A stretch of 64,000 nt of DNA, taken from NCBI RefSeq assembly GCF_000424985.1, contig NZ_AUKX01000012.1, positions 1-64,000 of the forward strand, in the 5' to 3' direction. The notes under the pieces were generated by a model, which searched no databases, was not told where the DNA came from, and worked only from the letters and a program-made list of their open reading frames with translations. Origin of the DNA: Arenibacter latericius DSM 15913 (GTDB lineage Bacteria > Bacteroidota > Bacteroidia > Flavobacteriales > Flavobacteriaceae). The position numbers were made by a program, and so were the translations under genes. Below are positions 16,616 to 24,853 of this stretch, piece by piece (positions within the stretch are counted from its first letter, which is position 1; each line of letters starts with the position of its first letter).

Positions 16616-17725
16616 ATGAAATTATACTCGAAAATAGCTGCTATTAGCTTTATTATAGCCTTGTTTATATCATGCGGTAACGCTGATGATGATGTTGAAT
16701 TTGGGGTTAACCCTGGTGGAAACACCGATATCACTGGAGATTTAGGTCTTGGTAAACCTGTAGATAAGTGTTTAAATCTTGATGAAGGGGATCTAGTGCT
16801 ATCTATCCAAAATCAATATACCACCTTACCAGGAAAAGTATCTGTTTTCTTTAGGGTATCGGATGATGAAGGAAAGCCTGTTGCTGGTTTAACTGCTGAG
16901 CAGTTTACTATTTATGAGCAAGGAAGGAATGATGCCTGCTTTAAAACGATATCTCCATCGGAATCCTTTGCAAGGATTTCTCCTAACGCTCAAATTTTCA
17001 ATAGCAATACTGTTCTAGTACTAGATTTAAGTAATAGTGTGTTGGACTCTAGTTTGGAAGAATTAAAGTCAGCTTCCATCAGTTTTGTTAACAATGTGAT
17101 GCCAGATCCAGATTCTGAGGTTTATAAAATGGCCATCTATTGGTTTAATGGGGAAGATAAATTACATTCTCTAACCCCTTTGACACATGTAAAACAAGAC
17201 TTAATCAATTCTATTAGTGGTATTACTAAAGATATTAGTAAAGATCCATCAACGGATCTCTACGGAGCGGTAATAAAGTCTACAGACGTTGCAGAAAAGC
17301 TACTAAAAGAAAGTACTACAAATGATAGGATTGGTGCTGCTTCTGTGGTGATTTTTACCGATGGTACAGACCAAGCTTCCCGTTATACAGAGACTGCTGC
17401 AATCCAAAAAGTAGAAAGAGCAAACAATAACATTTCTTATTTCAGTATTGGATTAGGGGATGAAATAGATAACGATGTATTGAAAAAGATAGGTAAGACT
17501 CACAGCGTCTTTGCTACTGATAAAGCACAACTGGAAACTACCTTTAATGAAATCTCTGATCGTGTTTCTGAAAGAGCTAATAGTTTCTATCTTTTTGAAT
17601 ATTGTAGCCCAAAAAGAGACGGGAGTGGCGAAAGCAATTTAGCCATTCAAGTGAAAAAGGGTAACCGACAAGGTGCGGTGCAGACAAAATTTAATGCAAA
17701 AGGGTTTACAGGAGGCTGTGAATAA
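16616..17725 (+). CDS. vWA-domain lipoprotein
   Basis: A lipoprotein signal (MKLYSKIAAISFIIALFISC) places the protein in the envelope. The ATG at 16616 is chosen over one at 16595, as it gives a standard signal peptide and a sensible leader from the -7 box at 16574. A beta-sandwich-like domain precedes a von Willebrand factor A domain (from about residue 120) with MIDAS motif VLVLDLSNSVLDSS and VVIFTDGTDQAS. The C-terminal part (EYCSPKRDGSGESNLAIQVK) may be another small beta domain. The function is unknown; such proteins mediate metal-dependent protein contact. Confidence 0.85.
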   Translation: MKLYSKIAAISFIIALFISCGNADDDVEFGVNPGGNTDITGDLGLGKPVDKCLNLDEGDLVLSIQNQYTTLPGKVSVFFRVSDDEGKPVAGLTAEQFTIYEQGRNDACFKTISPSESFARISPNAQIFNSNTVLVLDLSNSVLDSSLEELKSASISFVNNVMPDPDSEVYKMAIYWFNGEDKLHSLTPLTHVKQDLINSISGITKDISKDPSTDLYGAVIKSTDVAEKLLKESTTNDRIGAASVVIFTDGTDQASRYTETAAIQKVERANNNISYFSIGLGDEIDNDVLKKIGKTHSVFATDKAQLETTFNEISDRVSERANSFYLFEYCSPKRDGSGESNLAIQVKKGNRQGAVQTKFNAKGFTGGCE

Positions 17726-17756
17726 TATTGACCTAGTCCTCTGATAACTAGTAAAT

Positions 17757-17790
17757 AGGGCGTCGAATTAATTCGACGCCCTATTTTTTT
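17757..17790 (+). terminator. Intrinsic terminator after the vWA lipoprotein
   Basis: A perfect 13-bp stem, agggcgtcgaatt with aattcgacgccct (17757-17782), is followed by a and seven Ts. It is the clearest rho-independent terminator in the window. Confidence 0.93.
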
Positions 17791-17879
17791 GACCAAATAT
17801 TATTAAACCAGAACATCTAATTCAGGAAACTGTACGTATAACTATAATGAAAACTATATGTAACCTTTAATTATTTAAA

Positions 17880-18707
17880 ATGAAAAAAAGTATTTTAGTT
17901 GGTATATTAGGAATGGCAGTACTTTCTTCCTGTGTATCTAAAAAAAGGTATGTAGCCTTAGAAAGTGACCTTAATAATACCAAAAGTGTTTTAATGAAAA
18001 CACAGGTAGAAAAAGAGGAATTAGAGTCTAAAATGTCTAAAATTGAAGCTAGGGTAATAGAATACAACCAAAAAATTAATTCCCTTCAAGAAATTAATGA
18101 TTCTCAATTGACCGCTATAGATGATGTTGCTGTAATGAGCAATAATACTAAAGCTAAAATGAGAGCTACCTTAGCCAAAGTAGACCCAAGCCTATTGGCA
18201 GAGGCTAAGACAATGGAAGATTCCATAAACCTTGCTATCTCCCATAACCTAAAACAATCTATTTCTGATGAAGATGACGATGTTATGGTAAACATTGATA
18301 AGACTGTTGTTATGATCAATATCTCAGACAAGTTATTGTTTAACACAGGAAGCTATAGAGTTAGTAATAAGGCCCATTCTATTTTAGGGAAGCTTGCAGA
18401 AGTAATTAACTCTGAACCAAGTATGGAAGTTATGGTAGAAGGACATACCGACTCTAGAACTATTAATACTGCTATGTTCCAAGATAACTGGGACTTGAGT
18501 GTAAAAAGAGCCACCTCCGTTGTTAGATTATTACAAAATAAATACAATGTAAATCCTGCAAACTTAATTGCAGCAGGAAGAAGTAGCTATATTCCTCTAG
18601 TAGAAAACGATAGTAAAGAGAACAGAGCTAAAAACAGACGTACCAGAATAGTGATTATTCCTAATTTGGATAAGTTCTTTGCAATGTTAGACCCTGAGAG
18701 TCTTTAA
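17880..18707 (+). CDS. OmpA-family peptidoglycan-binding lipoprotein
   Basis: This 275-residue lipoprotein has a lipobox at VLSSC (about residue 18) and a coiled-coil segment (about 25-85). Its C-terminal OmpA domain carries FNTGSYRVSNKAHSILGKL, VEGHTDSRTI and RSSYIPLVENDSKENRAKNR. In the family the D and R of the TDS...NRR region hold diaminopimelate, so the protein probably tethers outer membrane to peptidoglycan. Terminators lie on both sides, so it is its own transcription unit. Confidence 0.92.
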   Translation: MKKSILVGILGMAVLSSCVSKKRYVALESDLNNTKSVLMKTQVEKEELESKMSKIEARVIEYNQKINSLQEINDSQLTAIDDVAVMSNNTKAKMRATLAKVDPSLLAEAKTMEDSINLAISHNLKQSISDEDDDVMVNIDKTVVMINISDKLLFNTGSYRVSNKAHSILGKLAEVINSEPSMEVMVEGHTDSRTINTAMFQDNWDLSVKRATSVVRLLQNKYNVNPANLIAAGRSSYIPLVENDSKENRAKNRRTRIVIIPNLDKFFAMLDPESL

Positions 18708-18724
18708 TAAGCATAAAACAAAAG

Positions 18725-18758
18725 AAAAAGGGATAGTGTTTTAAGCACTATCCCTTTT
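18725..18758 (+). terminator. Intrinsic terminator after the OmpA lipoprotein
   Basis: The stem gggatagtg (18730-18738) pairs with cactatccc around ttttaag, followed by a run of Ts and preceded by a run of As. It can work in both directions, although the next minus-strand gene ends 100 bases away. Confidence 0.88.
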
Positions 18759-18857
18759 TTTATGCCGTAATAAAATTCCTTTTATACTATCGAAGTAGAC
18801 TAAACGCTTATTTTAGAAGGAATTGCATAGCGAGAAGCCATAGTAGCCCGATGAGAT

Positions 18858-20330
18858 TTATTTAAAAATTAGCGCATTGCTAAATTTCCCGTCCCCATTG
18901 TTTAGATCGATAAGAAATCCATTGACGATTGCATACTCATTTTTACCCTCCTTTTCTAACAAGAAAGTAGGATTGATACCTAGCTGGAGATTAAATGTAT
19001 GAACCTTATAGTTGGGGCCTATAATGTGAAGGGGCATATTAGAAAATCGTTGGTTTTCTGGAATGTTCTCAATCCTTACATAGGTATACCCCAATCTTAA
19101 AAGCTCCTCAATATTTAATTGTGATAGCTCCTTTATATACTTCAGTGTCATTGGATATACTTTTCCAGGCGTAATGGTATAATCCTCTGCCTCTAATTCC
19201 TCGTATCCATAAAAGGTAGACAGATCTCCTTGATCTGCTACTCTACTACTGTAATAAAAGCTGTTTTTAGCGGGAATGTCCACCTCATTTCTATGAATAC
19301 CTACATCTAGCTTATACGGTTTTCCCAATAAATTATAAGTTACTCCTATAAGCTTTAAGTCGAACAACTTTCTATCATTTTGAGGAATCTCCTCATATTC
19401 AGAAATTGGTATATCCTTATAATTCTCCTTGGCAATGGTATAAATGGCCGAAAGGATAGATACATAGTTTAGTTTTCTAATAAATTGTTTCTCTACATCA
19501 TCCTTATATCCTCCCGATTCAATTAAAATGGCACTTGTTCCCCATTTTTGGATATTATCTCCAAAGGCCCTAGGTTCAAAATCATCATTATACCTTCCTA
19601 CTTGTCCGGGAGCGTAATTTTGAATAATGCGGTTCATAAAGACAATAACCCTCATTGCATCTCCTCGAACCTCATTAATATCTTTTTCATAATTAAAAGC
19701 AGGTGCCAAATAGGAAATAGTAGCCGGCTTATTGGTTCTCTCCGCATTGTAATAAGTACTCTGATCGTGTAAATTGAAACCAAATTTAGCATTAAGACTA
19801 TCACGAACTCTTTTGAGTGTTCTTCCCTCTGGGGATTGTAACATCAGCGCATCACGATTGATATCGATTCCCAAAGCATTTCTTCTATTATATCCCTGTG
19901 CTCCATCAGGGTTTAACATAGGTAAGAAGTGAAGTTTTAAATTTTTAAGTATATCCTCTTTTTCCTGTTTAAAGTCGTCACTAGCCAGAAAATGAAGAAT
20001 ATCAAAAATAGCCTGAGTAGCTGTTGGCTCGTTCCCATGCATCTGCGACCATAGAAACACATTAGTACTACCCGTACCAACACTTATTAATGAAAGGCTT
20101 CTACCCTCAATAGATTCCCCCACTTTATTCACTTCAAACCTCGGATCCTCACCAATTTTAGTGATAAGAGGCTGTATGTCTTCATGTTTTATTCGTCGCT
20201 CATCAATAGAGGGTTCTTTATACTTTTCATAGGTAGAAAAGAGTTTATTAGTAATATCATTCTGCTGTCCAAAAACAGAACAAACGGTAGTAATACACAA
20301 TAAAATTAAAAGGTAATAATTCTTGTTCAT
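18858..20330 (-). CDS. Secreted M14-family zinc carboxypeptidase
   Basis: This 490-residue protein has a signal peptide (about 1-21) and an M14 peptidase domain. The zinc ligands are in WSQMHGNEPTATQAI (H-x-x-E), with the third histidine in FGFNLHDQSTYY. Substrate-binding residues are in LNPDGAQGYNRRNALGIDINRD, and the general-base glutamate is in AILIESGGYKDD. The C-terminal 170 residues form a beta-rich domain. It is last of three envelope genes and starts four bases after the amidase stop. With those neighbours, peptide stems of cell wall or external peptides are possible substrates. Confidence 0.9.
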   Translation of the reverse strand: MNKNYYLLILLCITTVCSVFGQQNDITNKLFSTYEKYKEPSIDERRIKHEDIQPLITKIGEDPRFEVNKVGESIEGRSLSLISVGTGSTNVFLWSQMHGNEPTATQAIFDILHFLASDDFKQEKEDILKNLKLHFLPMLNPDGAQGYNRRNALGIDINRDALMLQSPEGRTLKRVRDSLNAKFGFNLHDQSTYYNAERTNKPATISYLAPAFNYEKDINEVRGDAMRVIVFMNRIIQNYAPGQVGRYNDDFEPRAFGDNIQKWGTSAILIESGGYKDDVEKQFIRKLNYVSILSAIYTIAKENYKDIPISEYEEIPQNDRKLFDLKLIGVTYNLLGKPYKLDVGIHRNEVDIPAKNSFYYSSRVADQGDLSTFYGYEELEAEDYTITPGKVYPMTLKYIKELSQLNIEELLRLGYTYVRIENIPENQRFSNMPLHIIGPNYKVHTFNLQLGINPTFLLEKEGKNEYAIVNGFLIDLNNGDGKFSNALIFK

Positions 20331-20334
20331 AATA

Positions 20335-20994
20335 CTATTTACTTGTAGGTAACGGTTTTAGATTAAGTGATTTTGTTGCTCTTCTTACTTTCTTCATAAA
20401 TTTTTCTCCAGGATCTGTTTTAACGGTACGGTAGTTATCATTCTTTTCTAACCAGAGGTCCGTTCCTTCAAAAAGAGTATATTCGTAATGGCCTATAACG
20501 TAATCAATGTCGTATTTGGACTTTAAGTAGCGAACCAACCAAATATTAGATTTTAGTTGTGCTGGCGTTAATTTTGTATCCTTAGTTCCTCCTACATTCT
20601 CCACTCCTATAGCACAATGGTTAAGCCCTATAACATGTCTGGCCATTACCGTTTCTGGCATCAGTTGATAGATTGTTCCATCTTGATCTACTAAAAAATG
20701 AGCGGATACATTTAATCCACTTGCAGTTGCTATTTCTGGTCTCCAATTGGGCAGACTAGGGTTTTTAAATGCTTGGAATGACTTTTCTAGAGTGGGTATT
20801 ACGGTCCAGTGCAATACTACCATCCTAGGGTCTATGGTAGGTTTTTCTTGTTCTAGCCCATATCGTTCAGATAAATATTCTAAAGTAAGATTTTCACGCT
20901 CTGCATTAAAGATTATAGGCATGTCTACAACCTCTCTTTTTATAGCACAAGACAAATTCAAAAGGACTACTAAAAGCAGTATAACAATTCTCAT
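20335..20994 (-). CDS. N-acetylmuramoyl-L-alanine amidase lipoprotein (Amidase_2/PGRP fold)
   Basis: This 219-residue lipoprotein (lipobox LLNLSC) has a zinc amidase domain. The first zinc histidine is in MVVLHWTVIP, the second region in MARHVIGLNHCAIGVENVGG, and the last ligand region in YVIGHYEYTLF with KTDPGEKF. Such enzymes cut the amide bond between N-acetylmuramate and L-alanine in peptidoglycan. It lies between the 3D-domain lipoprotein and the M14 peptidase, so a cell-wall turnover cluster is likely. Confidence 0.9.
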   Translation of the reverse strand: MRIVILLLVVLLNLSCAIKREVVDMPIIFNAERENLTLEYLSERYGLEQEKPTIDPRMVVLHWTVIPTLEKSFQAFKNPSLPNWRPEIATASGLNVSAHFLVDQDGTIYQLMPETVMARHVIGLNHCAIGVENVGGTKDTKLTPAQLKSNIWLVRYLKSKYDIDYVIGHYEYTLFEGTDLWLEKNDNYRTVKTDPGEKFMKKVRRATKSLNLKPLPTSK

Positions 20995-21031
20995 AAACGT
21001 AAGTTTGCTGGTTGATGTTAAAGCTACAAAA

Positions 21032-21472
21032 TCATTCTATTTTTAGGGAATCTTTTTTTATTCGATAAAGGAGTGTCACTTTCTTTTTCCCCCACTTTAA
21101 GGCACTAGATTTATCTTCTCCCATATAGATATCTATCCGTCTTTTCCATTTAGAATTCATTTTATCTTTCACCACATACAGGGTGGTATCTCCTTTTATT
21201 CTAACCACCGTATTATGATCTAAGCCTAATGGAATTAAGTCTTGGGATACCGCTATGATTTTCATTCCAGGTTTTAGAGAATCTCCCCAAGCAGTAATGT
21301 TAGGGTGTATTTTGGAGGTTTGTGAAGGAAAAGAATTATAGGCTGTTGCGGTTACTCTAATAGACTCCCAATAATAATCATTTTCAGGCTCCTTGTTTTT
21401 GCAAGCTGATAGAGTAACTAAAAATACTATTAGGACAACATACTTAAAATAGAATGGCAATTTAGGTTTCAT
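21032..21472 (-). CDS. 3D-domain lipoprotein
   Basis: This 146-residue lipoprotein (lipobox VTLSAC) has the 3D fold found at the end of MltA-type murein transglycosylases and in resuscitation factors. Its motifs are VTATAYNSFPSQT, AWGDSLKPGMKIIAVSQDLIPLG and the catalytic-aspartate-like strand RIDIYMG. The usual D-D-D pattern is only partly kept, with RRIDIYM in place of xxDLYF. It is first in the envelope operon with the amidase and the M14 peptidase. Confidence 0.8.
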   Translation of the reverse strand: MKPKLPFYFKYVVLIVFLVTLSACKNKEPENDYYWESIRVTATAYNSFPSQTSKIHPNITAWGDSLKPGMKIIAVSQDLIPLGLDHNTVVRIKGDTTLYVVKDKMNSKWKRRIDIYMGEDKSSALKWGKKKVTLLYRIKKDSLKIE

Positions 21473-21605
21473 GAAATTATCGGCAAAGTTTTAGTCCATT
21501 CCACAAGATACCCACTTTTCACCACTATTTTAGCTACTTACACCACATTGATTTTATGGAGGAGGCATTTGGAGATATATTAGCTATATAAATAAGAAAT
21601 AAAGC

Positions 21606-21678
21606 TTTTCATTTTCATATAGTGTTCTCGTAAAAGAGCCTTTTCCTAAGCGGAGAGGCTCTTTTTAGTTTACGAGAA
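21606..21678 (+). ncRNA. Structured repeat, left copy (composite hairpin)
   Basis: The segment attttcatatagtgttctcg is identical to the copy at 22586-22621. It is followed by an inner stem aaaagagcc (21632-21640) with ggctctttt (21657-21665) and an outer stem ttctcgtaaa (21625-21634) with tttacgagaa (21669-21678); the two share three bases and may alternate. A T run after the inner stem would make it a terminator on the plus strand. It could be a small RNA or a mobile terminator-like element. Confidence 0.4.
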
Positions 21679-21697
21679 TTTTAATGGATATTATTTC

Positions 21698-21773
21698 CTC
21701 GATAATTGAGATTTGAATGCTCCGAGACTAGCTTGCCCTAATCTTTCAGGTGGGCTTACCACGAGGAAGTTTA
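21698..21773. repeat. Dispersed GC-rich intergenic repeat, copy A
   Basis: It begins ctcgataattgagattt and ends ggaagtttaat. Apart from a missing internal hairpin it aligns along its length with 34132-34229. Both copies sit just before the 3' end of a minus-strand gene. Confidence 0.7.
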
Positions 21774-21839
21774 ATAGAAAATAACCTCTAGGCATTTTTA
21801 GTTATAGCTTAATAGTAAAGCTGACCCCAATACCCTAAG

Positions 21840-22457
21840 CTATTCTTTATGCTGAATTACTTGCGCATTCGACATAAACAGCTCCTTCATTCTATCTATG
21901 CGTTTATGAGGTTTAGAAGAGAAGATGAGATACTGACAGCGATCTATACTTTCTGGAATACGTGCTAAATCGGAAAATACTTTTGCATTTGATAAAAAGT
22001 CGGCCTCATCCACTATTAGCAACTTTAACTTCCCTAGATTAATTCCATTGAGGTAAAATAGTTTGTTTAATCTTTTAGGAGTTGCAATTACAATATCTGT
22101 ACCCGCAAAAATTTCACTACGTTGAGTGTCAATATGCAATTCTTCGTACACACTATAAATACGAAGATCCATCCGAAAGGCAAATCGCTTAAATTCTTCC
22201 TCTAACGCTAATGCTTCGGCTTTGTCTTTCACAAAAATTAAAGCTCTTGGAGCCTCCTCTAGTGCCGAACAATTTAATTTTTGAAGTGTTCCAATTATTA
22301 TTGCAGTAGTCTTCCCTGCTCCTTCTGGTGCAATTCCAAAGAAACTAGCACCTCCTTTTATTTTAGGAAGGACCTCTTGTTGGAATTTGGTTGGGGAACT
22401 AATACCAACTCGTTCTAGTGCTTCTTTTAATGGGGGCAATAACTTTTTAAATGCCAT
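21840..22457 (-). CDS. One-domain DEAD-box ATPase (RecA1 half only)
   Basis: This 205-residue protein covers only the first RecA-like lobe of a DEAD-box RNA helicase. It has a Q-motif-like SSPTKFQQEVLP, Walker A APEGAGKTTAI, TPKRLN (motif Ib) and VDEAD (motif II), and motif III reads FSSKP in place of SAT. Lobe 2 with motifs IV-VI is absent, and the downstream DNA shows no broken remnant of it. It therefore cannot unwind RNA alone by the usual mechanism. It could be an RNA-binding cofactor or a regulator of a full helicase. It is flanked by two copies of a structured repeat, and its stop follows HKE cleanly. Confidence 0.82.
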   Translation of the reverse strand: MAFKKLLPPLKEALERVGISSPTKFQQEVLPKIKGGASFFGIAPEGAGKTTAIIIGTLQKLNCSALEEAPRALIFVKDKAEALALEEEFKRFAFRMDLRIYSVYEELHIDTQRSEIFAGTDIVIATPKRLNKLFYLNGINLGKLKLLIVDEADFLSNAKVFSDLARIPESIDRCQYLIFSSKPHKRIDRMKELFMSNAQVIQHKE

Positions 22458-22585
22458 AATTTAATTGTTTAATATTGAAATATCATTTTTCCTAGGCTAC
22501 ACCACAGTTTTTTACACTTTCACAACAAAATGTTTCCCAAACGGGATTCGTAGGCTACTTTAGAGGTGTAGTTAAGAAAAACAAG

Positions 22586-22653
22586 TTTTCATTTTCATAT
22601 AGTGTTCTCGGAAAAGAGCCTCGTCTTAAAAGATGAGGCTTTTTTTATTTTCC
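22586..22653 (+). ncRNA. Structured repeat, right copy (composite hairpin/terminator)
   Basis: Bases 22586-22621 match 21606-21641 with one difference. The inner stem agcctcgtctt (22617-22627) pairs with agatgaggct (22631-22640), followed by seven Ts. An outer pairing ggaaaa (22610-22615) with ttttcc (22648-22653) mimics the outer stem of the left copy although the bases differ, which hints at conserved structure. On the minus strand it also terminates menB transcription. Confidence 0.45.
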
Positions 22654-22670
22654 TAGTAGGTAATAGACTT

Positions 22671-23516
22671 TTATGAAATCCAATTGTTCTTTCCGAAGTT
22701 AGGCTTTCTTTTTTCTAAAAAGGCATCCCTACCTTCTTTAGCCTCCTCGGTCATATAAGCCAATCTCGTAGCTTCTCCAGCAAAAACTTGTTGCCCTACC
22801 ATTCCATCGTCAGTAAGATTCATAGCAAACTTTAGCATTTTTATGGAGGTAGGTGATTTTTCCAATATTTCTAATGCCCATTCATAAGCAGTATCTTCCA
22901 ATTCATCATGCGGGATTACGGCATTTACCATCCCCATTTCTAAAGCCTCTTGAGCAGAGTAATTTCTTCCTAGGAAAAATATCTCACGGGCCTTTTTTTG
23001 ACCTACCATTTTGGCTAAATAGGCAGATCCGTATCCTCCATCAAAACTAGTAACATCGGCATCCGTCTGTTTAAAAATAGCATGTTCCTTACTTGCCAAT
23101 GTTAAATCGCACACTACATGCAAACTATGTCCGCCACCAACTGCCCAACCTGGGACAACCGCTATAACTACCTTGGGCATAAAGCGAATTAATCGCTGTA
23201 CCTCCAAAATATTTAAACGGTGCATCCCATCTTCTCCTACATATCCTTTATGTCCCCTAGCCTTTTGATCGCCTCCACTACAGAAAGAATACACGCCGTC
23301 TTTAGTAGAAGGTCCTTCCGCAGAAAGTAAAATCACTCCTATACTATTATCTTCTTGTGCATCGTAAAAAGCTTGATACAATTCACTAGTGGTTTTAGGC
23401 CTAAATGCATTTCTAACATTTGGTCTATTGAACGCAATCCTAGCTACTCCCCCACTTTTTTTATAGGTAATATCTTCAAATTCTTTAGCGACTTTCCAAT
23501 CGATTTTATTTTGCAT
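22671..23516 (-). CDS. menB: 1,4-dihydroxy-2-naphthoyl-CoA synthase MenB
   Basis: MenB closes the second ring of menaquinone from o-succinylbenzoyl-CoA. The crotonase fold shows SGGDQKARG (oxyanion), VVPGWAVGGGHSLHVVCDLT and TDADVTSFDGGYGSAYLAK, the last a MenB-specific block with the active-site aspartate. The 281-residue length is normal. The gene is not beside other men genes here. Confidence 0.95.
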   Translation of the reverse strand: MQNKIDWKVAKEFEDITYKKSGGVARIAFNRPNVRNAFRPKTTSELYQAFYDAQEDNSIGVILLSAEGPSTKDGVYSFCSGGDQKARGHKGYVGEDGMHRLNILEVQRLIRFMPKVVIAVVPGWAVGGGHSLHVVCDLTLASKEHAIFKQTDADVTSFDGGYGSAYLAKMVGQKKAREIFFLGRNYSAQEALEMGMVNAVIPHDELEDTAYEWALEILEKSPTSIKMLKFAMNLTDDGMVGQQVFAGEATRLAYMTEEAKEGRDAFLEKRKPNFGKNNWIS

Positions 23517-23596
23517 GATTAAATTATATTAATAGTTATCAAAGATAATATTCTTTCACAAACACCTAGGCTTACCGCTAGAGGGTTGATCCCTTA

Positions 23597-24838
23597 TTAT
23601 TCTTTCTTATTTTTTTCAGTTATCCATTTGGATAAGTATTTAGTGCTCATTAAGCTATGGTGCAATAACATAGAGCCCACAAAATTCTCTGCCCTATGCT
23701 TAATTAAATCTAATTGAATTTCCTTCAATCTTGATTTAAAGCGGTCCTTAAGAACTTCTTTATCATAAAAGGAATTTATTATAGCCAAACCATTTTCCCG
23801 CGCTTCCTCCCATTCTTCCTGGTTATTATAAAGCGTAATTGCAGCATTGGCAAAGCTTTGAGAATCGTTTGCAATCCTTCCATTCCACGGCATTGCCTTA
23901 CAGATACCTTCTGCACCAATATCTGTTGTAATGCTAGGTGTACCGCATAGCATCCCTTCTAATAGTTTCCCTTTTATTCCCGCCCCAAAACTTATAGGAG
24001 CTAAATTTACCCGGGACTGGGAGATTACCTCCTTACTATCTTTGGCATGCCCCATTATATAAAATCCTTCTTTAGGTTTGTGTAATTGCGTTACACTGCT
24101 TGGTAAATAAGCACCGTAAACGTATAAGTTACACTGCGGAAGCTTTTCATGAATTAAAGGCCATATCTCTTTCTTTAGTCTTATTATGGCATCTACGTTT
24201 GGGGCATGCTTTCCATTACCCAAACATATAAAGTGAGATTTTTCATTAAAATTGAGCCACTTATTACGTTCGTTAAGACTAATAGCACTAAACATCATCG
24301 GTAAATGAAGTAATATAGTATTACTAACCTTTAGCGTTTTTTCTAAAAGCTCCATCTCGTATAGTGAAATAATTAGGCTTAGGTCTGATCGATAAATGCT
24401 AGCTATTTCTCTTTTAGTGATGTCCATTCCCATCCAATCCTTAATTGAAAAGGGAATCTTTTTTTTATAGGCTTCTTGTCTTGCGGTTCTTAGCGAGTGA
24501 AGGTCCTCCGTATCTAAGATTCGTAGCGCGTTGGGTAACTGCTCTGCAACCTTCCAACCAAATTGCTCCTCTGTTATATAACGATCAAAAAGAACAACGC
24601 TAGGATTAAGTTCTTTTATAAAAATATCAAAGCTATCATGGTTTAATTTAATAGCTCTCTTATGCACTCCTAACTGCTCTAAATTATAGGAGAACTCACT
24701 TTCTAACGCTGTACTAGCAAAGGTAACCTTGTACCCTTGTCCTAAAAAGAAATGTATTAATTGTAACATTCTACCACCGGCGGCAGTAGTATTTGGTTCT
24801 GGCCAGACATAACCAATGATTAATAATTCTTTTTTCAT
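23597..24838 (-). CDS. Group 1 (GT4-like) glycosyltransferase
   Basis: This 413-residue GT-B protein starts IIGYVWPEPNTTAAGGRMLQL, a sugar-transferase start typical of GT4 enzymes. The donor-binding half has FICLGNGKHAPNVDAI, LYVYGAYLP, and PISFGAGIKGKLLEGMLCG followed by TDIGAEG, equal to the E-x7-E region of this family. The C-terminal 60 residues are an extra helical tail. The acceptor is unknown, perhaps a surface glycan. It follows the SF2 helicase gene by 15 bp and so is probably co-transcribed with it. Confidence 0.85.
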   Translation of the reverse strand: MKKELLIIGYVWPEPNTTAAGGRMLQLIHFFLGQGYKVTFASTALESEFSYNLEQLGVHKRAIKLNHDSFDIFIKELNPSVVLFDRYITEEQFGWKVAEQLPNALRILDTEDLHSLRTARQEAYKKKIPFSIKDWMGMDITKREIASIYRSDLSLIISLYEMELLEKTLKVSNTILLHLPMMFSAISLNERNKWLNFNEKSHFICLGNGKHAPNVDAIIRLKKEIWPLIHEKLPQCNLYVYGAYLPSSVTQLHKPKEGFYIMGHAKDSKEVISQSRVNLAPISFGAGIKGKLLEGMLCGTPSITTDIGAEGICKAMPWNGRIANDSQSFANAAITLYNNQEEWEEARENGLAIINSFYDKEVLKDRFKSRLKEIQLDLIKHRAENFVGSMLLHHSLMSTKYLSKWITEKNKKE

Positions 24839-24853
24839 ATCTCCTAATCCAAT

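Larger units (their letters stand above)
21473..21839. other. Intergenic region with a structured repeat and a dispersed GC-rich repeat
   Basis: It holds the left copy of the hairpin repeat (21606-21678) and one copy of a dispersed element (21698-21773). No coding frame was recognised. Confidence 0.6.
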
